Assembly: GCA_051201585.1 (NCBI GenBank)
Contig: CP179198.1
Location: forward strand, 2,542,001-2,606,000
Source of the DNA: UBA868 sp016776875
GTDB taxonomy: Bacteria; Pseudomonadota; Gammaproteobacteria; Arenicellales; UBA868
Reading direction: 5' to 3'
DNA: 64,000 nt
Numbering within the stretch: position 1 is the stretch's first letter; every line of letters starts with the position of its first letter. The position numbers and the translations under genes are program-made. Of this stretch, positions 1 through 7,297 are shown one piece after another. The notes beneath the pieces were generated by a model. It was given only the letters and a program-made list of their open reading frames with translations. It was not told where the DNA came from and searched no databases.

Positions 1-92
1 TAAGCCGCCACATCAGCGTTCCACTCGCTCAAATCAGCGAGATAACCCTCTTCATCGACTTCATACGTTCTGCCGTCTAATTCAAATGCCAT
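1..92 (-). CDS. dsrC: DsrC, sulfur-carrier protein (N-terminal part, cut by window edge)
   Basis: The first 30 residues, starting MAFELDGRTYEVDEEGYL, match the start of the DsrC/TusE family, which opens with a short beta-rich segment (V-D-x-E-G-Y/F-L) before a helical domain. The start at 92 has a good ribosome binding site (GAGGAG, 8 bases upstream). It is the last visible gene of the minus-strand dsr operon, directly after dsrH, which is the usual position. In this family a C-terminal arm with two cysteines carries sulfur to DsrAB and presents the trisulfide to the membrane complex DsrMKJOP; that arm lies outside the window, so the cysteines cannot be checked. The operon context makes true DsrC far more likely than TusE. 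Confidence 0.85.
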   Translation of the reverse strand, partial: MAFELDGRTYEVDEEGYLADLSEWNADVAA

Positions 93-124
93 TTTCGAAC
101 TCCTCTTTTGATGCTAAGTAAAAA

Positions 125-427
125 CTAAAGCCAGCTCTGAACCTTATCGTTCACAGTTGCTAGCTCAACAAATCCATCGTAACCCGTCACTTTGATGCCG
201 GAGACCAGACGATCTTCTGAAATCCCGCGGGCCTTTAGATCTGGACCCAGCGCGTAGATTGTCACGTTATTTAACGCTTCCGCGATCATGTCAGAGTGAA
301 TACTTCCCGATAACGCACCATAAACGCCATCCTCAATCAATAATAGATCACTCCCTTGCTTTGCCAGCGAGAGGCAAGTCCTGAGACTTGAAGAATCATG
401 CGGAGATTTGTTCACAGTGTGTAGCAT
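125..427 (-). CDS. dsrH: DsrH, sulfurtransferase subunit
   Basis: This 100-residue protein has the DsrH/TusB fold, with an early cysteine in SLRTCLSLAKQGSDLLL followed by LIEDGVYGAL, and is about the family's usual length. DsrH joins DsrE and DsrF in a cytoplasmic hexamer that passes sulfane sulfur toward DsrC. In the oxidative pathway this relay feeds reverse-running sulfite reductase. The gene lies between dsrF and dsrC with short gaps, so it is almost surely co-transcribed. DsrEFH next to dsrAB is a recognised marker of sulfur-oxidising rather than sulfate-reducing organisms. Confidence 0.93.
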   Translation of the reverse strand: MLHTVNKSPHDSSSLRTCLSLAKQGSDLLLIEDGVYGALSGSIHSDMIAEALNNVTIYALGPDLKARGISEDRLVSGIKVTGYDGFVELATVNDKVQSWL

Positions 428-443
428 CAGTTAAATCCTCGCA

Positions 444-851
444 TCAGAAATTCAAGATCACATCTTGCGCTTCGAGCAAATCCGAGAGTTGTGCCCGACT
501 CACAATATGAATAGATTTTTTTTCAGCCCAGTCGTCGTCTTCATCTTCCCAGGTCAAGGGCATCAGATCATCTTCGTTGAGTCCGCGCTCTTCCAGAGAC
601 TCGCGCTCAACATAAAGACGATTAACTTCATAATCTCCCAGCGCTCGATAAGTCGGCGAGAAGTTTTTCATATCAGAATCAACTGTGTCCTGACCCTGCT
701 TAAGCTGAAAAACGCCGTCACCAATAAAAGCCATGCTGACCTCTTGCTCAAATGCGGCACCAATGAGTACCACCTCAAGACCTTCAAGCGCATAAACCGT
801 GCCATAGGGTGCATGACGGTTGACGTACATAAATTTTTTCGTTTCGCTCAT
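444..851 (-). CDS. dsrF: DsrF, sulfurtransferase subunit
   Basis: A DsrE/F-like protein of about 135 residues. The N-terminus (KKFMYVNRHAPYGTVYALEGL) and the motif EVSMAFIGDGVFQLKQGQ are typical of DsrF/TusC. It would be the second subunit of the DsrEFH hexamer. I place the start at the ATG at 851 rather than a TTG two codons upstream. The middle segment is strongly acidic (EDDLMPLTWEDEDDDWAEKK). It sits 11 bases after dsrE and 16 bases before dsrH, which fits one transcript. Confidence 0.92.
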   Translation of the reverse strand: MSETKKFMYVNRHAPYGTVYALEGLEVVLIGAAFEQEVSMAFIGDGVFQLKQGQDTVDSDMKNFSPTYRALGDYEVNRLYVERESLEERGLNEDDLMPLTWEDEDDDWAEKKSIHIVSRAQLSDLLEAQDVILNF

Positions 852-862
852 CGTCAAATCCG

Positions 863-1255
863 CTAATCGCCGAAAACCAAAACACGATCTGACTGAATAC
901 CTGCTTCAATCAGTTGACCCAGTCCGGAGATTCGGAAACCCGGTGCAATGTTGTCGGCATCTTTACCATTTCGCTTAGCCTCATCGGCATCCAAAATACC
1001 TCGACGCTGCGCGGCGGCCACACAGAGCACGAGATCAAGATCGTGTTCGGCCGCCAATGCACTCCAGCGATTGACAATATTCCGGTCATCCTGAGGCGGT
1101 GTCGTCATGCGCGTGCCATTATTAACGCCATCGTGATAAAAAAACACGCGAAAGACCTCATGCCCTGCTTTTAACGCCGCATCGATAAAGTGATACGCCG
1201 TATCGGCCGCCTGATGCGTATACGGTCCCTCATTGACCATCACCGAAAACTTCAT
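863..1255 (-). CDS. dsrE: DsrE, sulfurtransferase subunit with active cysteine
   Basis: This 130-residue protein matches DsrE/TusD. It opens MKFSVMVNEGPYTHQAADTA and has the typical FRVFFYHDGVNNG segment. The cysteine in DLVLCVAAAQRRGI corresponds to the sulfur-binding cysteine of the family, which accepts persulfide and donates it to DsrC. It follows dsrB after 9 bases, the standard order dsrA-dsrB-dsrE-dsrF-dsrH-dsrC of sulfur oxidisers. Length and motif both look normal. Confidence 0.94.
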   Translation of the reverse strand: MKFSVMVNEGPYTHQAADTAYHFIDAALKAGHEVFRVFFYHDGVNNGTRMTTPPQDDRNIVNRWSALAAEHDLDLVLCVAAAQRRGILDADEAKRNGKDADNIAPGFRISGLGQLIEAGIQSDRVLVFGD

Positions 1256-1264
1256 CTGGCGTCC

Positions 1265-2338
1265 CTAGAAACGAATGTGGGTTGACGCATTAAGGCTTTT
1301 TCTCGCGCCGCGCCAGTTATCAATATGGAACTTGGTGAACGGCAGCCCAGTCGCCTCAAAAAATCGGGGCCAACCGATACGATCAATCCAGTCATTAATT
1401 CGCTCCCAATCCCGCGCATCCTCTTTGTACGCCTGCAATATCCGCTTCACAATCGCTGTCGCCTCCGGCCATCGTGGCGGATTGTTGGGAACCCCTGATG
1501 CCACTAATTTTTGAAAACTAGGCTTACTCCGGGCATTCGAATGATTGCCGCCCACCCAAATCGCAAGCTTGGTGTGCTCCGGGTCGTTAATCTGCATGGG
1601 GGGACATGGGGGATAGCACGCACCACAGCAGATGCACTTCTTCTCATCCACCTCAAGCGTTGGCTTTCCATTGACCTGTGCAGGTCGAATAGCCGCTACG
1701 GGGCAGCGGGCCACAACTGATGGTCGCTCACAAACGTTAGCAACGAGGTCGTGATTGATCTTTGGCGGTTTGGTGTGCTGAACATTTATCGCAATATCAC
1801 CTTGTCCCCCGCAGTTAATCTGACAGCATGAAGTCGTGATGTGGACGCGGTTTGGCATATCACAATTTTTGAACTCGTCGATCAACTCATCCATCATTGC
1901 TTTAACGACGCCAGACGCGTCCGTTCCTGGTATATCACAGTGCAACCATCCCTGGGTATGGGAAATCATTGCGACAGAGTTAGCAGTGCCGCCAACAACA
2001 AACCCTGAATCTTCGAGCGCACTAATTAGAGGATCCACCTTCGACGCATCGGACACCATGTACTCAATGTTGCTACGAATCGTAAATCGCACGAAACCGT
2101 CGGCAAATTGATCGCCAATATCACAGAGTTTCCGAAGCGTGAACACATCGAGAATTCTTTGAGTCGCCGCTTTCACCGTCCATACCTCGTCTCCACTTTT
2201 GGATACGTGGCGCAAGACCCCCGGCCGCGGGTGATCATGCCACTCCCAGGAACCAAAGTTCTTGACCATCGAGGGATGCATGTATTGGAAGCCATCCGGG
2301 CAACCTGATTCGATTGGCTTACGCATTTCTTTAGCCAT
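1265..2338 (-). CDS. dsrB: Reverse-type dissimilatory sulfite reductase, beta subunit
   Basis: The protein has about 357 residues, the usual DsrB length. It carries the cysteine cluster TSCCQINCGGQGDIAINVQ for siroheme/[4Fe-4S] binding and a ferredoxin insert with CICCGACYPPCPP. The start at 2338 has a GGAGAG site 4 bases upstream; a TTG four codons earlier is less likely. With DsrA it forms the alpha2-beta2 enzyme that, in sulfur oxidisers, releases sulfite from DsrC-bound sulfur in the cytoplasm. The dsrEFH genes downstream support the oxidative form. Confidence 0.96.
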   Translation of the reverse strand: MAKEMRKPIESGCPDGFQYMHPSMVKNFGSWEWHDHPRPGVLRHVSKSGDEVWTVKAATQRILDVFTLRKLCDIGDQFADGFVRFTIRSNIEYMVSDASKVDPLISALEDSGFVVGGTANSVAMISHTQGWLHCDIPGTDASGVVKAMMDELIDEFKNCDMPNRVHITTSCCQINCGGQGDIAINVQHTKPPKINHDLVANVCERPSVVARCPVAAIRPAQVNGKPTLEVDEKKCICCGACYPPCPPMQINDPEHTKLAIWVGGNHSNARSKPSFQKLVASGVPNNPPRWPEATAIVKRILQAYKEDARDWERINDWIDRIGWPRFFEATGLPFTKFHIDNWRGARKSLNASTHIRF

Positions 2339-2383
2339 AGTTCTCTCCAAAAAATTCTTGTATTAGACGAATCAACCGTTCAA

Positions 2384-3649
2384 TCAACCTGCAGCAGAAT
2401 GACTTTCTGCCTGTCGCTCGAACCACTTCACCGCCTCTTCATCCCAGCCATCCATTCGGACATAAGAAGACTGTCGGGGATCGGAAATCATATGAGGATC
2501 CACCTCAATTTCGATTCCCTCTAAGAAGTTGACCAAGCCGATTCGCTCAATCATCTCGCCGCAGCGCTCATGCTCAAGGCCGTTCTCGGCCCAAAAATCA
2601 ATGGTGTTTTCAGCTATTTCAGTAATCTTTTCGTAATCTTCTTCAGATTCAAGCTTCATAAAGGGAACAATGACTGTACCCATGAGGTCACCAATCTTTA
2701 GCGTACGCTTTCCACCCATCAAGATGGTAACGCCCTTGTCTTCTCCGGGCGATAACGCTTTTGGCACCACATTCAAACAATGCATGCAGCGCACGCAATT
2801 TCGGTTATCCACTTCCAGCGAATCATCGTCTTTCAGACTCATGCAGCGTGTCGGGCAACGCGTAATAATGTTATCAATCGTGTGCTGGCGGCCTTTTTCA
2901 GACACATATGCCTTCCAAGCCTCCTGGTCCACTTTCATATCGTCACGCCAGGTGCCAATGACGGCCATATCTGCTCGCTCGATGGAGTTCATGCAGTCAT
3001 TAGGACAGCCCGAAACCTTGAATTTAAATTTATAAGGAAGCGCAGGTCGATGCACATCATCCGTGAAATTATTAACCAGCGTTCTATGAATCTTGTGTTC
3101 ATTCGCGCAGGACTGCTCACATCGTGCGGCCCCTACACAAGACATCGCGGTGCGAACACAAGGCCCTGCGCCGCCGAGATCGAACCCATAATCATTAATC
3201 TCATCGAAAAAATGTTGCGTGTTATCTGTCGACGATCCGATAAACATGATGTTGCCCGTCTGCCCATGGAACGTAACCAGACCAGAACCCCACTTCTCCC
3301 AACTATCAGCGAGTTGTCGCAGAATGTCGGTGCTATAGTGATTACCGGCAGGGGGCTGAACACGCAGCGTGTGAAACTCTTTTGATTCTGGAAACTGCTG
3401 ACCCACCTCGGAAAAGCGCGGGATAATGCCGCCCCCATAACCATAAACGCTGACTGTGCCGCCTTTCCAATAGCCTTTGCGGGTCTCATAAGAGTGCTCA
3501 AGCTGTCCCAGCAAATCATTGGCAACCCCTTTAATGCGTGCCTCTGGGTGCTCGTCACGAAGGCGTTTGATGCCCGATATAAAACTTGGCCAGGGACCAT
3601 TTTCGAGCTCATCAAGCATCGGGGTGTCATGTTGCTTTTTATCAGTCAT
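2384..3649 (-). CDS. dsrA: Reverse-type dissimilatory sulfite reductase, alpha subunit
   Basis: About 421 residues, normal for DsrA. Siroheme/iron-sulfur cysteines are visible in CVRTAMSCVGAARCEQSC and in VSGCPNDCMNS, and a ferredoxin domain holds CPTRCMS and NCVRCMHC. It is the first gene of the minus-strand operon and pairs with dsrB 45 bases downstream. The ATG at 3649 is preferred; an in-frame GTG at 3658 sits closer to the AAGGGA site and cannot be excluded. Transcription would start in the 450-base region shared with the dioxygenase cluster. Confidence 0.96.
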   Translation of the reverse strand: MTDKKQHDTPMLDELENGPWPSFISGIKRLRDEHPEARIKGVANDLLGQLEHSYETRKGYWKGGTVSVYGYGGGIIPRFSEVGQQFPESKEFHTLRVQPPAGNHYSTDILRQLADSWEKWGSGLVTFHGQTGNIMFIGSSTDNTQHFFDEINDYGFDLGGAGPCVRTAMSCVGAARCEQSCANEHKIHRTLVNNFTDDVHRPALPYKFKFKVSGCPNDCMNSIERADMAVIGTWRDDMKVDQEAWKAYVSEKGRQHTIDNIITRCPTRCMSLKDDDSLEVDNRNCVRCMHCLNVVPKALSPGEDKGVTILMGGKRTLKIGDLMGTVIVPFMKLESEEDYEKITEIAENTIDFWAENGLEHERCGEMIERIGLVNFLEGIEIEVDPHMISDPRQSSYVRMDGWDEEAVKWFERQAESHSAAG

Positions 3650-4103
3650 TTTCGTCACTATTCCCTTTTATTTCCGGTCGGGTTTGGCTGTGCAGACCTC
3701 GCACAACAACTTCACTGCCATCGACGGGGCGGGTTCGCAATTACAATGCGACGCTCGGGTCTTCCACATGCCTTGGTGGAGCGATGGTTTTGAATTCGAT
3801 GTCCATTTTAAGCCTGGTCGGGGCAGGCGCCATTCCCACAGGGGGTGACCATTAGAAATTCTGATTTACCCAATAAGGGATAGGTTTTATTTTGCAATGC
3901 AGAAATTCTGCTTGGGACCAAAATCCGTAAAACTATTATTTCTCTATATAAACCAATAATTTAACTATTTTCTGCAGCGTTCATATTTTTGACGGCTGCC
4001 TAAAAATCAAAGGCGCGAACCCCACAACTTCCGTTGAATCCGTCTTTTGGGAGAGTTTTATAAATTGTCCCCCTCGTTACAATCTTTCCAACCAGAATCC
4101 TAA
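3650..4103. promoter_or_regulatory. Divergent control region between dsr operon and dioxygenase cluster
   Basis: No convincing protein gene lies in this 450-base gap between two divergent transcripts. The part next to dsrA (to about 3850) has ordinary base composition; the part from about 3880 to 3990 is very AT-rich and should hold promoters for both directions. Two copies of AGAAATTCTG occur at 3854-3863 and 3901-3910, the second inside a perfect dyad (3899-3911). A 21-codon open frame on the minus strand (3741-3806) is the only short frame that caught my eye. No hexamer pair was convincing enough to name a promoter. Confidence 0.6.
3854..3911. promoter_or_regulatory. Paired palindromic sites, candidate operators
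   Basis: AGAAATTCTG occurs at 3854-3863 and again at 3901-3910, 47 bases apart. The core AGAAATTCT is palindromic around a central A, and the second copy extends to the 13-base dyad GCAGAAATTCTGC. Two like-spaced dyads in a divergent promoter region are what a dimeric regulator would bind. No known regulator can be named from the motif, and no regulator gene lies nearby. Confidence 0.4.
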
Positions 4104-5015
4104 ATGTTTGCCCCTTTGAACTTAACTGCATATCAATCGACGTTTACACCGCGCAACCCCGAAGCAAATGTCTTTGCAAATGAGCGTCACTGGGATCACT
4201 GGCTTTGCAAATATCGGGAATCATTAGGGACACTCGTCGTTGATATCGAAACGCCCGCTCATCTCACAACTCAGGAACGCTCAGCCGTTCAGGCTCGACT
4301 CAGTAGCGCCAATATGGTGGTTTACCGATGCAGGTCGTCAGAACCCCTAAATCGCAACCAGATCGCCCAACTCGCAGAACAGTTCGGCTTGGTTAACCCC
4401 ACCCACAACCTCTTTGCAGCCGAAGATGGTCTTAGCGAAATCGAAGTGAAAGCCGATGGACCTTCAAGTCAATACATCCCCTACACCAATCGCGCACTCA
4501 ACTGGCATACCGATGGCTACTATCGTAGTCACAACAATCCTGTCCGGGCAATGTTGCTTCATTGTGTGAGGCCGGCCCAGAACGGCGGATCGCTTGAAGC
4601 CATAGACCCGCGAGCACTTTACGGGCTTCTTAAGCAAAAAGACCATCGATTCACCGAAGCGCTTCGAATGCCTGATGTCATGTGGATTCCTGAGAACCAA
4701 GCACATGGCGCCAATCGCGAAGCCTCTTTAGGCCCTGTTTTCTTTTTTGAGAATAACTGCCTTCAGATGCGCTATACCGCTCGAAAACACAATGTCGTTT
4801 GGAAAAACACCGTTTTGATCTCGGAAGCAAAAGACGCGCTCGAAGAATATCTTGAAGACCCCAGTATCCGTTTTAGATATCAACTTCAGGCCGGTGAGGG
4901 ATTATTAAGTGCGAATGTACCGCATCGAAGAGAACCTTTTTTTGATTCAGACGATCGTGCGGGGCGTTTGATATACCGCGGTCGCTATGCGCAACCGATT
5001 TCAACTGAGGCTTAG
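4104..5015 (+). CDS. TauD/TfdA-family Fe(II)/2-oxoglutarate dioxygenase
   Basis: A 303-residue protein with the facial triad of the TauD/clavaminate-synthase superfamily: H135 and D137 in LNWHTDGYY, and H274 in NVPHRREPF. R288 in GRLIYRGRY is placed to bind 2-oxoglutarate. Such enzymes hydroxylate small substrates, and the TauD branch desulfonates taurine, but the substrate cannot be read from sequence. It heads a plus-strand run that ends in the Cas6-like and DsrC-like genes and is divergent from dsrA, so a role tied to sulfur metabolism is a reasonable inference. Several cysteines occur but none in a recognised motif. Confidence 0.85.
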   Translation: MFAPLNLTAYQSTFTPRNPEANVFANERHWDHWLCKYRESLGTLVVDIETPAHLTTQERSAVQARLSSANMVVYRCRSSEPLNRNQIAQLAEQFGLVNPTHNLFAAEDGLSEIEVKADGPSSQYIPYTNRALNWHTDGYYRSHNNPVRAMLLHCVRPAQNGGSLEAIDPRALYGLLKQKDHRFTEALRMPDVMWIPENQAHGANREASLGPVFFFENNCLQMRYTARKHNVVWKNTVLISEAKDALEEYLEDPSIRFRYQLQAGEGLLSANVPHRREPFFDSDDRAGRLIYRGRYAQPISTEA

Positions 5016-5021
5016 AAGGCT

Positions 5022-5216
5022 ATGGACAGCGTACTCTGGATCAGCGAGCTGATTCTGCAAAATCAACCCGCGACTTTCGCCGAACTTACCGATCTGGTTC
5101 GCGAACGTGCACGGGCAGGAGATCGGTTTTTACGGATGGACGTTAAACCGCCTTATCCTGATACGCCCGACAACTGGGAATTCCGGCTCGAAGGCGCCTT
5201 CACCAGCCCCGTCTAG
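5022..5216 (+). CDS. Small unknown protein of the sulfur cluster
   Basis: A 64-residue protein that I do not recognise. It begins 6 bases after the dioxygenase stop with AGAAGG upstream, so it is probably translated in the same message. The sequence is soluble-looking, with a helical first half (ELTDLVRERARAGDRF) and a proline-rich second half (KPPYPDTPDNWEF). There is no signal peptide and no cysteine. Its position between the dioxygenase and the 234-residue protein suggests a shared function, but nothing more can be claimed. Confidence 0.6.
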   Translation: MDSVLWISELILQNQPATFAELTDLVRERARAGDRFLRMDVKPPYPDTPDNWEFRLEGAFTSPV

Positions 5217-5242
5217 CACGACACCGGATACCAGAATCTCAG

Positions 5243-5947
5243 ATGAAATATCTTAACAACGAATTTGACCTCGGCGCCGAATCTGAGGAGGACGCGTCAA
5301 CCTCTGTCGAGGCGCTTGAGGCCCAGCTTGGCGCGGTAAGAGAAAGATTAAATGAGGCCCAGGCTCAAATTGACGCTCCGCAATGGCGACAGCTTGCTTT
5401 ACAGGAAGGCCGCCTTCTCGTCATGCTCGAAAAAGGCGATGAAGCGTGGTCGAGCGCCAAAATCTGCTTTGACCAATTTTGTAATGCAAAGCTTTGGGCA
5501 GACACTGTTGAAGCCGCGCGAATCATGTTCCAGTCGGGGCACTCTGATTCACTTATTGCACTCGGTCACGGCGTCTGGCTCGCAGTAACTTTCCCGGTCG
5601 ATCCAGAGCTTTCAGTAGCACTCCTCCAGGATATCATCGACGAAACCCCTGATGACTCTGATGGCGCTGCCGTTGCAGCTGCTGTTGCTGCCTATATTGT
5701 TGATCTACGTGCAGAAGGAAAAGAGCACGAATCCCTGTCTTTTTTTACCAACCAAATGTTGGGTGCAGTCGCACGTCGACACAGCAGTATTGAAAATCAG
5801 GAAGCTTTTGATCAATGGATCTCTAGACTCGAATTAAACGATCCCACCCGATTCCTACCGCGCCTCCGAAATGTTGTAGACGTATTAGTACAAGACAACT
5901 GGTGGATTGACCGAGAGGCAATCCAGGCCGCGTTGCCGATACAGTAA
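5243..5947 (+). CDS. Unknown acidic, helix-rich cytoplasmic protein
   Basis: A 234-residue protein without a recognised domain. Residues about 22-45 (VEALEAQLGAVRERLNEAQA) look like a coiled coil. The rest is rich in alanine and acidic residues and reads like stacked helices, as in repeat or scaffold proteins. No signal peptide or membrane segment is present. It lies 26 bases after the 64-residue gene and 8 bases before the Cas6-like gene, so it is probably part of the same operon and might be a partner of the Cas6-like protein. That partnership is inference from position only. Confidence 0.7.
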   Translation: MKYLNNEFDLGAESEEDASTSVEALEAQLGAVRERLNEAQAQIDAPQWRQLALQEGRLLVMLEKGDEAWSSAKICFDQFCNAKLWADTVEAARIMFQSGHSDSLIALGHGVWLAVTFPVDPELSVALLQDIIDETPDDSDGAAVAAAVAAYIVDLRAEGKEHESLSFFTNQMLGAVARRHSSIENQEAFDQWISRLELNDPTRFLPRLRNVVDVLVQDNWWIDREAIQAALPIQ

Positions 5948-5955
5948 GAATCGCG

Positions 5956-6654
5956 ATGTCATCTGCCTATTGGACTGAATCTGAGCTTGAAAAAGCGAAA
6001 CCGGTAAAACCCGTGGTGGTTGATGTCGTCTTTAAAATTCGAGGTCGGCAGGTAGCGGCTGATCATGCTTTTGCTTTATCGAAAGCGCTCACAAATAAAC
6101 TCCCATGGCTTGGCACTGAACGAGAGGTCGGTGTTCATCTCATCCACGGTGCACAATCCGCTAATGGATGGTGCAAGCCTGATGATAGCGGCGTTATTGA
6201 GCTTTCGGGTCGAACTCGCCTCATCATCAGAGTGCCGCACACTCGACTTGAAGACGCAAAAGCCTTAATCGGCGCCAGTTTGAATCTTGACGAGCACAAG
6301 ATTGAAATACTCGGTGCAAAACCTCGACCACTTTCAGTCAATTCGACCGTTTTTGCCCACCATGTTCGATCACCGGATGGCACAAATAGTGAACCGGCGT
6401 TTTTAGCTTCTGCCGCGCACTGGCTAGAAGATCTCGGCATTACGCCCAAAAAAATGCTCTGCGGGGGGATGCGTCATCTAAACATGAATCAATCGGTTAT
6501 CTCGACCCGGAGTCTTTTAATTGCGGAACTTAACCCTACCGAATCCATTGCCGTTCAGACGCACGGGTTGGGACCGGACCGATTATTGGGATGCGGCGTT
6601 TTTGTCCCCTCCAAGAGTATATCGGCCGTCCACCAACCGGAATCTGACCATTAA
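5956..6654 (+). CDS. Cas6-like RAMP protein (Cmx6 type), stand-alone
   Basis: A 232-residue protein with the hallmarks of Cas6 endoribonucleases. Near the C-terminus GLGPDRLLGCG (residues 204-214) fits the glycine-rich loop G-x-G-x5-G-x-G exactly and is followed by VFVPSKS. Near the N-terminus VAADHAFALSKAL holds D36-H37 where this family has its conserved, probably catalytic, histidine. The match is to the Cas6/Cmx6 branch associated with Myxan-type CRISPR systems. No CRISPR array and no other cas gene is visible anywhere in the window. It lies 8 bases after the previous gene and 31 bases before a DsrC paralogue. It is likely an adapted RNA-binding protein; whether it still cuts RNA is unknown. 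Confidence 0.82.
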   Translation: MSSAYWTESELEKAKPVKPVVVDVVFKIRGRQVAADHAFALSKALTNKLPWLGTEREVGVHLIHGAQSANGWCKPDDSGVIELSGRTRLIIRVPHTRLEDAKALIGASLNLDEHKIEILGAKPRPLSVNSTVFAHHVRSPDGTNSEPAFLASAAHWLEDLGITPKKMLCGGMRHLNMNQSVISTRSLLIAELNPTESIAVQTHGLGPDRLLGCGVFVPSKSISAVHQPESDH

Positions 6655-6685
6655 CACTATAGATACGTTGAAATAGGAATTCATC

Positions 6686-7024
6686 ATGCCAATCGAAGTT
6701 GACGGAAAATCAGTTGCCACCAACGAAAACGGGTTTCTCGAAAACCCGGATGACTGGAGTCAATCAGTTGCTGAGGCGATGGCAGCCACAGAGGATCTCA
6801 CCCTGACACAAGAGCATTGGGATGTGATTCACTATCTACGAGAAGAGTATTTTTCAAACAACGGTAACCAGCCGAACAACCGGACATTATTAAAAAAAAT
6901 GGGGTCTCTTTGGGATCGGAAAGTGAGCAATAAGGAAATGTTCGATTTATTCCCTGGTAATCCGAGCAAGCAAGCTGGTCGTCTGTCCGGCCTACCCGAA
7001 AGTATGCGAAAAGGCGGCTATTAA
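6686..7024 (+). CDS. Cysteine-free DsrC paralogue (RspA type)
   Basis: This 112-residue protein aligns along its length with DsrC/TusE: VDGKSVATNENGFLENPDDW at the start, then LTQEHWDVIHYLREEY, then LFPGNPSKQAGRLSGLP. DsrC has cysteine in the KQACR position and a second one next to the C-terminus. Here the first is G98 and the tail reads MRKGGY, so both are missing, and the protein contains no cysteine at all. It therefore cannot carry sulfur as DsrC does. The family literature groups such proteins as RspA, proposed to be regulatory. An AGGAA site precedes the ATG. Neighbours are the Cas6-like gene and a 67-residue unknown. Confidence 0.9.
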   Translation: MPIEVDGKSVATNENGFLENPDDWSQSVAEAMAATEDLTLTQEHWDVIHYLREEYFSNNGNQPNNRTLLKKMGSLWDRKVSNKEMFDLFPGNPSKQAGRLSGLPESMRKGGY

Positions 7025-7085
7025 CTGCCGCTGCTCGCGGACGACAGAAAGCGCGAATTCATATTTTTTTTTAAAGGAGAGTTTC

Positions 7086-7289
7086 ATGAGTGGAAAGAAA
7101 GAGTTGATCGAAAAAATGATCGCGATGCAAAAAGCGTTTATTGACCAAGAACAGAACGGGGGCATCAATCCAAAAGATTACTTCGCGCCAGAAGATGGTC
7201 ACGCGTTAGACGGCTATCGAGAATCATACGAAAAACTTGCGACACAGGTCGTCGACTTAGCTCATAAGGAGAAGGGTTCAAAGCGCTGA
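7086..7289 (+). CDS. Small charged unknown protein
   Basis: A 67-residue, lysine- and glutamate-rich protein with a very strong ribosome binding site (AAAGGAGAG) just before the ATG at 7086. It reads as two helices around a short loop (INPKDYFAPEDGHALDGY). No cysteine, signal or membrane segment is present. It is the last gene of the plus-strand run that starts with the dioxygenase and meets the convergent 348-residue gene 8 bases later. Function unknown. Confidence 0.7.
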   Translation: MSGKKELIEKMIAMQKAFIDQEQNGGINPKDYFAPEDGHALDGYRESYEKLATQVVDLAHKEKGSKR

Positions 7290-7297
7290 ACCTTAAT

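Noticed and set aside
1265..2338. Apparent loss of a cysteine in the DsrB cluster motif
   Set aside because: TSCCQINCGGQGD is the form I recall for oxidative DsrB proteins, so it is not a defect.
3494..3855. Plus-strand open frames overlapping the dsrA start
   Set aside because: They lie opposite dsrA and its leader, have no ribosome binding site and read like shadow translations.
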